The position numbers were made by a program, and so were the translations under genes. Shown piece by piece: positions 15,409 through 23,677 of a stretch of 46,299 bases of DNA (within the stretch, counting starts at the first letter, position 1; each line of letters starts with the position of its first letter). Source of the stretch: Planctomycetia bacterium (lineage in GTDB: Bacteria > Planctomycetota > Planctomycetia > Pirellulales > PNKZ01); contig JAIOPP010000005.1 of assembly GCA_021413845.1 (NCBI GenBank), positions 1 to 46,299 on the forward strand, read 5' to 3'. Below the pieces are notes generated by a model, which did not search any database, had not been told where the DNA came from, and saw only the letters and a program-made list of their open reading frames with translations.

Positions 15409-18400
15409 TCATCAAAGATCTACGCATCGAAGGCTTCGGAGTTTGGAGCGACCTCGAGCTCAACGATCTCGACGGCGGGCTCACGCTCCTCTACGGCGAG
15501 AACGAGACCGGCAAGACCACCTTGCTCGAGTTCATGCGCTCGGTCCTCTACGGCTACAACGACGAGCGCCGCGCGAAGTATTTGCCTCCGGTCCACGGCG
15601 GCATCGGCGGCGGCATGCTCAGCTTGGAAGCGCATGCCGGGAAGTTCAAAGTGCGCCGGCGCGCGGAAGGGGATCCGCACGTCGGACGCCTCGACCTCAC
15701 GAACCTGCAAGGGACCGCACAAGACTCGCGGCTCTTGAAGAAAATCCTCGCCGACTTGGACGAGCCGACGTTTAAGAACGTCTTTGCGCTCGGCCTCGGC
15801 GAAATCCAAGAACTCAGCTCGCTCAGCGGTTCCGGCGCGGCCGAGTATCTCTACGATCTCGCCGTCGGCTCCGGCGGCGTATCCCTCACGGAAGTCCACA
15901 AGGAACTCGAAAACTCGCGCAACCGGCTCTTCTCGAGCGAGCGCAATTCGATGGTCGGCCAACTGCTCGACCGGCGCTCGGGCTTGAAGTCGGACATCGA
16001 ACAACTCCGCCAACACGGCCGCGGCTACGCCCTGCTCGCCGATGAGCGCGAACGCTTGGCCGGCGACGTCGAACGGTGCGAAGTCGAGGCCGACGAACTG
16101 CGCCGCAACGCCGGTTTGCTCGAAGCGGCGATCGCCGTGTACGACCGTTGGCATCGTCGCAACAAGGTCGAGGCCGAACTCACGAAGATCGGCGAGCTCA
16201 AGCCGATCGCAGCCGAAACATGGACGAAACTCGCGCAACTGAAAGACCGCTATCGCGAACAGTTGCCCCTGATCGCGAAGCTGAAAAAAGAACGGGCCGA
16301 CGTCAAGAAGCAAGCCCTCACGATCCGCGTCAACAAGACGATCTGGCAACAGGGCCCGCGCATCGAAGTGCTCGCGGCGCAAGAAGGCTGGATCGAGACG
16401 CTCGAAACCGAAATCAAGAAACTCGAAAGCGAAGCCACGGCCGCGAAGCCGATCGTCGCAACGAGCCTCCACGATTCCGGTCGTCATGGCGCGAGCCATC
16501 ATAGTTCGAGCCACGCTTCGGTGCCGATGGGTGCGAGCGTGCGCCGCGAATCGCTTTCGGCCGAATGGGTGAAGCTCGGCCTCACCCCCTCGACGGCCGA
16601 AAAGCTCGGCGATCGCAAGGTCTTGCGCACGCTGCACCGGGCGTTCCGCGACGTGCAAGCCTCGGACAAGCGCGTGGCCGCGGCGGCGGAAGCCGAAGCG
16701 CGACGACGCGAAGTGATCGCCGCGACGGCCGAAGAAGCGAAGCCCGCGAGCCAGCGCCGCGAGTCCGGTGCGACGCTCGAAGACAAGTCGCAACTCGTCG
16801 GCAATTTGCGCAAGCGCGTTCAACTCGATCAGAAGATCGATCAACTGACGGGCCATCGCGAAGAGGCGCAGCGCCAACTGCGCGAGAAGCTGGCGATGAA
16901 CACCGTGCCGGCCGACGCGATCTTCAACCCCGGCTTGTTCTTCATCGTCGGCGTGTGCGCCTTCCTCTCGGGCGTGCTCTTGCCCAACGCCGTGGTCGGC
17001 GACGGCTTGCTGCACTACTTCCTCGTCTTCGCAGGAGGCCTTACGGCGCTCTTCGCCGGCGCATTTAAGATCATGCGCGACACGACCAACAACGAAGAGC
17101 TCGACACGCTCCGGCGGCAATCGCGCAGCATCGAAACCCAGCTGCACGACCTCACGAGCGAACGAGACCAAATCGACCCGCTGCTCCCTCCCGGCGGCGG
17201 CCCGATGCTCGCCCGCCTCCAAGCGGCCGAGAAGGATCTTTCGACGCACGAAGAAGCGGCCGCCGGCGAAACCCGCCGCACTGCCGGTCGAACGGCCGGG
17301 CGCGAAGAGCTCGAAACCACGCGGGTCGAGCTGCGCGTAGCCGAAGAAGAAGGGGCGAAAGCTCATAAGCGATTGCGCCAAGAGTTCGATCGAATCGGCC
17401 TGCCCGAACGGATGACATGGGAACAGATTCGGGGCGTCGCGCGCGGGCGGACGAAGCACGAAGCGCATCGTCGACGCGAAGAGCGACGTTTGAAATATCT
17501 TAATCAACGCCGTAGCGAACTCGCTTTGATCGCCGATCGCATCTCGCAGCTCTTCACCGAAGCGCAGCTGGAACCCAAGGGAGATCGCCTCGTCGATCAC
17601 CTTCGCCAACTCAACGGCGAGTGGAAGCGCAACGAAGACTTACTCGAACGTCGCAAGGGCTCGCGCGCACAGTACCGTTCGCTCGATCGACGATTGAAGA
17701 CGGCCCGACAAGAAACCGCCACGCTCCGCCGCCGACGCAAAGCGTTCTTCCGCTCGCTCGGCGTGAGCAACGAAAAGCAATTGCAACGCCGCCGCGAGCA
17801 CCTCAAGCGCCGCGACGAGCTCCTCGCCGAACGAGACGGCATCTCGCGTGAAATCGTCGCCGCGCTCGGCCAGCGCGGGAGCGAAGACGATCTGCACGGC
17901 CGACTCGAGCAGTACCAACTGCCGCAACTCGAACAACGTTGGACCGAACTTTGCGATCGCCTCGCCGCGATCGACAAACGGCTCAGGGAACTTTACGAAG
18001 AGCAAGGCCGGCTGCGGCTCAAGCTCGAACAAATCGCGGCCGATAAGTCGCTGCCGCGAAAGATCTACGAGCTCAATAACGTCGAACGCCAAATCGGTCA
18101 AACGCTCGAAGAATGGCAAGAGCTCACCGTCGCTCAACGGCTGCTCGAAGCGGTGCGCAAGAAATACGAAGCCGAACGGCAACCGGAAACGCTGCGTGAA
18201 GCCTCGCGCTATTTCGAGCGGCTTACCGAAGGAAAATACAAGCGCGTCTGGACGCCGCTCGAAGCGGGCGTCCTCTTCGTCGACACCGCCGGCGGCGAAA
18301 AGCTGTCCGTCGAAGTCCTCAGCCGAGGCACACGCGAACAGTTGTTCCTCGCGCTCCGGCTGGCGCTCGTCGACCTTTATGCACGCCGCGGCAAAGTGAT

Positions 18401-19031
18401 GCCGCTCGTGCTCGACGACGTGCTCGTCAACTTCGATACCCGCCGCACGCGCATCGCCGCGGAACTGCTGCGCGATTTCGCCGGCGATCGACGCCAAGTG
18501 CTGCTGTTCACCTGCCACGAACATATCTATCGGATGTTCAAAACTCTCCGAACCGAAGTCCGCCTGCTGCCGGGACAATCGATCATGGAAGAAGACGAAG
18601 GTCCGGTTCGCTATGTCGATCGAGTGGTCGAGAAAGTCGTGGAAAAGGTCGTGAAGGTGAAGGAGCCGGTCTACTTGCAATCGCCCGCTCCGGAACCGCC
18701 GCCTTCGCTGCCGCTGCCCCGGTTCGATGGAACCGGCGTGTTCCATCTCGCACCCCGCCCTGCTCCGATCGTCGTCCGCGAAGCGCCGAAGCCGGCACCG
18801 GTGAAGCCGGTCGTCGTCGAGACTCCGCCGCCGAAGGAGCCCGAGTACGAAGACATCGTCGAAGAGACGCTCGTCGAAGCCCCGGCACGCACGATCTTGC
18901 ATACGAAGCGCGTCGGCTACCCGATCGTGCCGATGTGGAGCCCAACGACTCCGTTCGCCGAGGCCACATGGCAAGACTCGATCGAAGACGATGAGACCGA
19001 GCACGCGGCGACGAACGGGAAGCGGAAGTAG
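15405..19031 (+). CDS. YhaN/SbcC-like SMC-type ATPase with central membrane hairpin
   Basis: The 1208-residue protein has the YhaN AAA-domain N-terminus (MIIKDLRIEGFGVWSDLEL), Walker A GENETGKTT (31-39), long coiled coils (about 170-500 and 570-900), the ABC signature LSRGTREQLFLALRL (972-986) and Walker B LVLDDVLVNFD (1001-1011). Two hydrophobic segments at about 507-527 and 535-557 interrupt the coils, as in YhaN relatives, so the coiled-coil tip is probably membrane-anchored. A His/Ser-rich linker (HGASHHSSSHAS) occurs near residues 365-376. Past the ATPase core, about 150 residues form a Pro/Val/Glu-rich tail (VEKVVEKVVKVKEP, then PAPEPPPSLPLP). It overlaps the phosphoesterase gene by 4 bases. 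DNA repair or membrane-linked DNA handling is inferred from the family. Confidence 0.85.
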   Translation: MIIKDLRIEGFGVWSDLELNDLDGGLTLLYGENETGKTTLLEFMRSVLYGYNDERRAKYLPPVHGGIGGGMLSLEAHAGKFKVRRRAEGDPHVGRLDLTNLQGTAQDSRLLKKILADLDEPTFKNVFALGLGEIQELSSLSGSGAAEYLYDLAVGSGGVSLTEVHKELENSRNRLFSSERNSMVGQLLDRRSGLKSDIEQLRQHGRGYALLADERERLAGDVERCEVEADELRRNAGLLEAAIAVYDRWHRRNKVEAELTKIGELKPIAAETWTKLAQLKDRYREQLPLIAKLKKERADVKKQALTIRVNKTIWQQGPRIEVLAAQEGWIETLETEIKKLESEATAAKPIVATSLHDSGRHGASHHSSSHASVPMGASVRRESLSAEWVKLGLTPSTAEKLGDRKVLRTLHRAFRDVQASDKRVAAAAEAEARRREVIAATAEEAKPASQRRESGATLEDKSQLVGNLRKRVQLDQKIDQLTGHREEAQRQLREKLAMNTVPADAIFNPGLFFIVGVCAFLSGVLLPNAVVGDGLLHYFLVFAGGLTALFAGAFKIMRDTTNNEELDTLRRQSRSIETQLHDLTSERDQIDPLLPPGGGPMLARLQAAEKDLSTHEEAAAGETRRTAGRTAGREELETTRVELRVAEEEGAKAHKRLRQEFDRIGLPERMTWEQIRGVARGRTKHEAHRRREERRLKYLNQRRSELALIADRISQLFTEAQLEPKGDRLVDHLRQLNGEWKRNEDLLERRKGSRAQYRSLDRRLKTARQETATLRRRRKAFFRSLGVSNEKQLQRRREHLKRRDELLAERDGISREIVAALGQRGSEDDLHGRLEQYQLPQLEQRWTELCDRLAAIDKRLRELYEEQGRLRLKLEQIAADKSLPRKIYELNNVERQIGQTLEEWQELTVAQRLLEAVRKKYEAERQPETLREASRYFERLTEGKYKRVWTPLEAGVLFVDTAGGEKLSVEVLSRGTREQLFLALRLALVDLYARRGKVMPLVLDDVLVNFDTRRTRIAAELLRDFAGDRRQVLLFTCHEHIYRMFKTLRTEVRLLPGQSIMEEDEGPVRYVDRVVEKVVEKVVKVKEPVYLQSPAPEPPPSLPLPRFDGTGVFHLAPRPAPIVVREAPKPAPVKPVVVETPPPKEPEYEDIVEETLVEAPARTILHTKRVGYPIVPMWSPTTPFAEATWQDSIEDDETEHAATNGKRK

Positions 19032-19105
19032 TGGTCAGTGGTCGGTGGTCGGTGATCAGCTAAAAGACTTCGAGTGCCCTTATCATTAGTCATTAGTCAT
19101 TAGTC
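19032..19105 (+). repeat. GTGGTC-type and ATTAGTC tandem repeats after a stop codon
   Basis: Immediately after the YhaN-like gene's stop, GTGGTCA/GTGGTCG units run to about 19064 (tggtcagtggtcggtggtcg). They are followed at 19085-19105 by three perfect ATTAGTC heptamers. The same composite, in the same order and orientation, lies at 13813-13970. It ends 8 bases before the next gene, so that gene's leader is made of repeat. Confidence 0.8.
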
Positions 19106-19113
19106 CTTCCCCC

Positions 19114-19602
19114 ATGCGTCTCTACATCATTCGTCATGCTTGGGCGGAAGAACCGGGCGATGCGCGCTGGCCGAACGACGCCGATCGGCCGTTGACGGAG
19201 TCGGGCAAGAAACGCTTTAAGAAGGTCGTCGAGATCCTCGCGACGCGCGGCTTCGCGCCGGAACTGATCGTCACGAGCCCGTATGTGCGCACTCGGCAGA
19301 CGACCGAAATCTTGCACGACCATCTGAGCAAGAAGCCGGCCCTCGTCGAATCGGCCGCACTCGCGCCGGGCTCGCGTTTGGCCGACTTGGTCGAATGGAC
19401 GAACGAACGAAAAGAGTCCGAAATCGCCTGGGTCGGACACATGCCCGACGTCGCTCTGATGACCGCGGCACTGATCGGCGACAGACATACCCTGATCGAC
19501 TTCGGCAAGGGTGCCGTCGCCGCGATCGACTTCGACGCCGCGCCGGCTGCCGGAAACGGCACGTTGCGTTGGTTCGTCAGTCCGAAGCTCCTGGGCTGCT
19601 AA
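19114..19602 (+). CDS. sixA: SixA-like phosphohistidine phosphatase (histidine phosphatase superfamily)
   Basis: The 162-residue protein has the catalytic RHA motif with His8, Arg60/Arg61 in SPYVRTRQT, and the second catalytic His109 in VGHMPD. Length and the LYIIRHAWAEE start match SixA, which in E. coli dephosphorylates phosphohistidine on phosphotransfer proteins. The planctomycete target is unknown; a receiver protein and a hybrid kinase occur elsewhere in the window, but no link is shown. There is no evident ribosome-binding site, since the ATTAGTC repeat runs almost up to the ATG. Confidence 0.9.
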   Translation: MRLYIIRHAWAEEPGDARWPNDADRPLTESGKKRFKKVVEILATRGFAPELIVTSPYVRTRQTTEILHDHLSKKPALVESAALAPGSRLADLVEWTNERKESEIAWVGHMPDVALMTAALIGDRHTLIDFGKGAVAAIDFDAAPAAGNGTLRWFVSPKLLGC

Positions 19603-19766
19603 GCACGCGCGTTTTTCGCGCACTGTCCGGCGCGGATCGCGACGTGAATCGCCCGTTTCCACCGGTGCATCTCACCCGCGGTGGGTTGTCCGCGCACCCT
19701 CGCCCCCCTAAAATCGGCAATAAGCATTCCCTTCGGCATATTGCCTTTCGCGATTAGTTTTTCCTC

Positions 19767-20195
19767 ATGCCTTTCGATCGACCCGACGAAGACGAACTCT
19801 ACCAAGAGCACATCCTCGACCACTACGAAGATCCGTATCATCGCGGCCATTGCGCGCATACGACTCACACGCACGAAGACGACAATCCGCTCTGCGGCGA
19901 CGTCGTGCGGATCGAGCTCGACGTCGACCCGGCCGGCGACAAGGTGCGCGAAGCGTTCTTCAACGGCGACGGCTGCTGCATCAGCCAAGCCTCGGCGTCG
20001 ATGCTCGTCGAGCAACTCGAAGGAAAAACCATCGACGAGATCAAGCGATTCACTGCCGACGACATGCTCAAACTGTTCGGCGCGAAGCTGACGCCGAACC
20101 GTCAGAAGTGCTGCTTGTTGTCCTGGCGCGTCGTGCAACAAGCGATTTATTCTCCCACGACGGAGTCGAATGCGACCGACGGAAAGTCCTCTTAG
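19767..20195 (+). CDS. sufU: Fe-S assembly sulfur-transfer/scaffold protein, SufU-like
   Basis: The 142-residue protein belongs to the IscU/SufU fold. Metal or cluster ligands are Cys43 and Asp45 in NPLCGD, Cys70 in GDGCC, and Cys115 in RQKCCLLSW. SufU accepts persulfide from SufS using a zinc site made from these residues. Cys70 to Cys115 spans only 45 residues, close to IscU spacing and shorter than in Bacillus SufU, which carries an extra insertion between these Cys. The C-terminal KCxxLSW pattern is SufU-like. It precedes sufS with a 2-base gap, a standard sufU-sufS arrangement. No ribosome-binding site is obvious. Confidence 0.88.
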   Translation: MPFDRPDEDELYQEHILDHYEDPYHRGHCAHTTHTHEDDNPLCGDVVRIELDVDPAGDKVREAFFNGDGCCISQASASMLVEQLEGKTIDEIKRFTADDMLKLFGAKLTPNRQKCCLLSWRVVQQAIYSPTTESNATDGKSS

Positions 20196-20197
20196 CC

Positions 20198-21481
20198 ATG
20201 ACCACGGCGGCCCCCATTCAACCTAAATTCGATCCGGAAACCTTCCGCGCCGACTTTCCGATCCTGCACACGCGCATCCACGCCGACCTCGCGGCATCGC
20301 CGCCGAAGATCGGCGTGCCGCTCGTCTATCTCGACAACGCGGCCACGACGCAACGTCCGCGGCAAGTGATCCAGTCGATCGTCGACGTTTACGAGAAGCA
20401 ATACGCCAACGTCCATCGCGGCATTCACTGGTTGAGCGATCAAAGCACGGATCTCTACGAAGAGTCGCGCGAAACCGTACGGGCCTTCATCAACGCGCCG
20501 ACGAAGGAAGAAGTCATCTTCACCTACGGCACCACCGAAGGCATCAACCTCGTCGCCCGCAGTTGGGGAGATGCGAACGTCCGAGCCGGCGACGAGATCC
20601 TCCTCACCGAGATGGAACACCATGCCAACTTGGTTCCTTGGCAACAACTCGCCGCGCGAACGGGCTGCAAACTCAAGCACATCCCGATCACCGACGACGG
20701 CTTGTTGCGGATGGATCTACTGCCGTCGTTGCTCTCGGAGCGCGTGAAGCTCGTCGGGGTCGCGGCGGTGTCGAACGTCCTCGGCACGATCAACCCCGTC
20801 GCCGAGATCGTCCGCCAAGCGCACGCCGTCGGCGCGCTCGTGCTCGTCGATGCCGCTCAGAGCGCGCCGCACATGACGACCGACGTTCAAGCCCTCGATT
20901 GCGACTTTCTCGTCTTCAGCGGCCATAAGATGCTCGGCCCTTCGGGCGTCGGCATTCTCTACGGCAAGCGCGCGCTGCTCGAAGCGATGCCTCCGTTTCT
21001 CGGCGGCGGCAGTATGATTCGCCGCGTGAAGCTCGACAGCTTCGAGCCTGCCGACTTGCCCGCGAAGTTCGAGGCCGGCACTCCGCCGATCGTGCCCGCG
21101 ATCGGCCTCGGCGCGGCGATTCGCTACTTGTCCGACGTCGGACTCGAAGCCGTACACGATCACGAACGGCTCCTCGCCGCCCGAGCGCATGAAGTGCTCG
21201 AAGCGATCGGCGGCGTCCGCTTTCTCGGACCTGCGCCGGCGCAAAAGGCCGGCATCGTCAGCTTCACGATGGCGGCGATGCATGCCCATGATATCGCGCA
21301 GCTGCTCGATCGGGCCGGAGTCGCCGTTCGTGCGGGGCACCACTGCACGATGCCTCTGCATAAGCGGCTCGGCATCGCGGCCAGCGCACGCGCGAGCTTC
21401 TACTTCTACAACACGCTCGCCGAGGTCGAAACCTTCGGCCGCGCACTGGCCGACGCGCTGCGCATCTTCAAACGAAAATAA
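20198..21481 (+). CDS. sufS: Cysteine desulfurase SufS
   Basis: The 427-residue PLP enzyme removes sulfur from cysteine for Fe-S cluster assembly. Visible features are YLDNAATTQRP near residue 44, TEMEHHANLVPW, the PLP Lys244 in SGHKMLGPSG, and the catalytic Cys383 in RAGHHCTMPL, typical of group II desulfurases. A roughly 14-residue insertion (HADLAASPPKIG) sits before the YLDNAATT strand compared with E. coli SufS. The ATG at 20198 was chosen because the family N-terminus (FDPETFRADFPIL) begins there; the longer upstream frame overlaps sufU out of frame. It is 2 bases after sufU; the sufBCD genes are not in the window. Confidence 0.94.
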   Translation: MTTAAPIQPKFDPETFRADFPILHTRIHADLAASPPKIGVPLVYLDNAATTQRPRQVIQSIVDVYEKQYANVHRGIHWLSDQSTDLYEESRETVRAFINAPTKEEVIFTYGTTEGINLVARSWGDANVRAGDEILLTEMEHHANLVPWQQLAARTGCKLKHIPITDDGLLRMDLLPSLLSERVKLVGVAAVSNVLGTINPVAEIVRQAHAVGALVLVDAAQSAPHMTTDVQALDCDFLVFSGHKMLGPSGVGILYGKRALLEAMPPFLGGGSMIRRVKLDSFEPADLPAKFEAGTPPIVPAIGLGAAIRYLSDVGLEAVHDHERLLAARAHEVLEAIGGVRFLGPAPAQKAGIVSFTMAAMHAHDIAQLLDRAGVAVRAGHHCTMPLHKRLGIAASARASFYFYNTLAEVETFGRALADALRIFKRK

Positions 21482-21493
21482 AGGGGAGCCGCT

Positions 21494-23677
21494 ATGCTCC
21501 AAGTGCGAAGCGAAACCTCACGACGATTGCTTCGCCGTCTCGTCGCCGCTCTCGCCTTGCTCGTTTGCCTGCTCCGTTCGTCGTCGCCGGCGCTGGCCGG
21601 AGGTGGCCCGGAAAACGTGCTGCTCGTCGTCAACGAGCGCAGCTGGTCGTCGCTCACGATCGCGAACCACTACATTCGGAATCGCAAGATCCCGCCGCAA
21701 AACGTCTTCTATCTGAATTGGACGGACGACAACGAGCGGATCGACGCCGCCACGATGCGCGCGAAACTACTCGGGCCGATCCTCGCCGAGATCGAGCGCC
21801 GCCGCCTTACCGACCACATCGACTACGTCGTCTACTCCAGCGACTTCCCGACCCTCATCGATTGCTCCGCCGATGTCGCGCCGGGCACGAAGGTTCCGCC
21901 GGTGCTTACGCCGCAAGCCTCGCTCACGGGCGTGACGTTTCTGCATCAGAAGTTCATGGCGCAAAAGCCGGAGTATTTGCTGTTCACGTCGAACGGATAT
22001 TTTCGCCCGGCGACTGCGACCGACGCCCCCGCCACGCACGGCTTCCGTTCGTGGTACGGCTGGGACGCCGGACACCGACTGCTCGAAGCCGGTGGCGAGC
22101 ACTACTTACTTGCGGCGATGCTCGGCGTTACCGCCGGTCGCGGCAATTCGACGGACGAAGTGGTACAGATGCTCGCCCGCAGCGCCGAGGCCGACTATTC
22201 GCGACCGACCGGCACGATCTACTTCGCCGAGAATTCCGATATCCGCTCGAAGACGCGGCTCCCGCTGTTTGCGAAAGCCGGCGCGGAGATTCGTCGCGAA
22301 GGGGTCGCAGCGGAAATCTTTTCAGGCATCGCGCCGACGAACAAAGCCGACGTAGCCGGCGCGATGCTCGGCAGCCCCGACTTTTCCTTGCGCGAGACAC
22401 GGAGCAAACTCCTACCCGGCGCGATCGGCGAACACCTCACTAGTCACGGCGGCATGCTGAACGAAGGAGCGGGACAGACGCCGATCTCCGAATGGGTCCG
22501 CGCCGGCTCGGCTCTCACTTCCGGCGCGGTATGGGAACCGTATGCCGTGCCGCAGAAATTCCCTTCGGCATACATGCATCTGCACTACGTGCGCGGCTGC
22601 TCGGCCGGCGAGGCCTATTATCAATCGATCTCCGGCCCTTACCAAATGCTCGTCCTCGGCGATCCGCTTTGTCGACCTTGGGCGCGCCGCGCAACGATCG
22701 AAGTCGCGGGCCTGGATTCGACCAAGCCGGCGAGCGGACAGGTCACGCTCGTACCGACAGCGAAGTTCGACGATGGGGACGAAGCCTCGGCATTCGAGCT
22801 TTACATCGACGGCATGCTGTTCGGTGCGACTCGGCCGGGAGGAACCTTCACGTTCGACTCGCGCACGCTCGCCGATGGTCGGCATGAGCTGCGGATCATG
22901 GCGATCGGCTCCGAGACGATCGAAACGCGGAGCGGCATCGTCGTGCCGCTGGACGTCGTCAACCACGACGGCAAGCTCGCGTTGAAGCGTGTCGGCATCG
23001 GCACGGTTCGGTGGGGAGAACGACTCGAAATCGAAATCGAAAACAGCGGATTCGTCGCTCCCGCGAGCATCGTCGTCGCGCAAGGAAGCCGGCTGATCGC
23101 GCAATTCATCGACGCGACGTCGCGCAGAATCCGTCTCGATCCGCGGCTGCTCGGCTCAGGGCCCGTCACGTTGCAGGCGTACGCCGTTTCGCAAGCCGGG
23201 CCCATCGCGAGCTTCGTTTCTCCGCCGCTTGAGTTGGAGATCGAAGGCAATGAGCCGTTGCCGAAGTTTCCCTTCTCGGGCGAAGAAAAGCTGGAGTCGG
23301 GAGCGGCGCTCACGCGCGGCGAGAAGCCCGCGACCGTGATCACGTCGGCGACGTTCGACGATTGCTTGCGCGAAGCGGGAGTCGATCCGGGAGAGAAATT
23401 CACGATCGATGGGTTCTTCGAGGTCGAAGAAGACGGAACTTATCAATTCCACGTTCGCCACGGCATGCGCCTCAGCCTGGCGGTCGACGATCGCCCGCTG
23501 TACGGAACGGACGCCAAGCACGCGACGCTCGACAATGTTCCGGTCGCGCTTAAAGCGGGCCGACACAAGCTGCAACTGCGCGGCACCGCCGGCGGCGACT
23601 TACGGTTGGATATCCGCTTCGGGCTGCGCGGCGTGCAGCGCATGCAGCCGAGCGCGCTGAAACACGCCGCTTCTTAG
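21494..23677 (+). CDS. Secreted TIGR03790-family protein with C-terminal PA14-like domain
   Basis: The 727-residue protein has a signal peptide (basic RRLLRRL, then hydrophobic core, cleavage predicted after ALA at residue 35). Residues 38-400 match the TIGR03790 pattern (ENVLLVVNE, SLTIANHYIRNRKIPPQNV, GWDAGHRLLE, YQMLVLGDPLCRPW), a family of unknown function. Residues 410-600 look like beta-sandwich modules, and residues 615-715 resemble PA14 (FFEVEEDGTYQFHVRHG, LKAGRHKLQLRG), a carbohydrate-binding type fold. AGGGGAG lies before the ATG, 12 bases after sufS, so it may share the suf transcript, although a functional link is unclear. Its TAG stop overlaps the convergent DUF1501 stop. Confidence 0.8.
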   Translation: MLQVRSETSRRLLRRLVAALALLVCLLRSSSPALAGGGPENVLLVVNERSWSSLTIANHYIRNRKIPPQNVFYLNWTDDNERIDAATMRAKLLGPILAEIERRRLTDHIDYVVYSSDFPTLIDCSADVAPGTKVPPVLTPQASLTGVTFLHQKFMAQKPEYLLFTSNGYFRPATATDAPATHGFRSWYGWDAGHRLLEAGGEHYLLAAMLGVTAGRGNSTDEVVQMLARSAEADYSRPTGTIYFAENSDIRSKTRLPLFAKAGAEIRREGVAAEIFSGIAPTNKADVAGAMLGSPDFSLRETRSKLLPGAIGEHLTSHGGMLNEGAGQTPISEWVRAGSALTSGAVWEPYAVPQKFPSAYMHLHYVRGCSAGEAYYQSISGPYQMLVLGDPLCRPWARRATIEVAGLDSTKPASGQVTLVPTAKFDDGDEASAFELYIDGMLFGATRPGGTFTFDSRTLADGRHELRIMAIGSETIETRSGIVVPLDVVNHDGKLALKRVGIGTVRWGERLEIEIENSGFVAPASIVVAQGSRLIAQFIDATSRRIRLDPRLLGSGPVTLQAYAVSQAGPIASFVSPPLELEIEGNEPLPKFPFSGEEKLESGAALTRGEKPATVITSATFDDCLREAGVDPGEKFTIDGFFEVEEDGTYQFHVRHGMRLSLAVDDRPLYGTDAKHATLDNVPVALKAGRHKLQLRGTAGGDLRLDIRFGLRGVQRMQPSALKHAAS

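Noticed and set aside
15420-17609. A 729-residue open frame on the - strand
   Set aside because: It is fully antisense to the YhaN-like ATPase and shows no domain.
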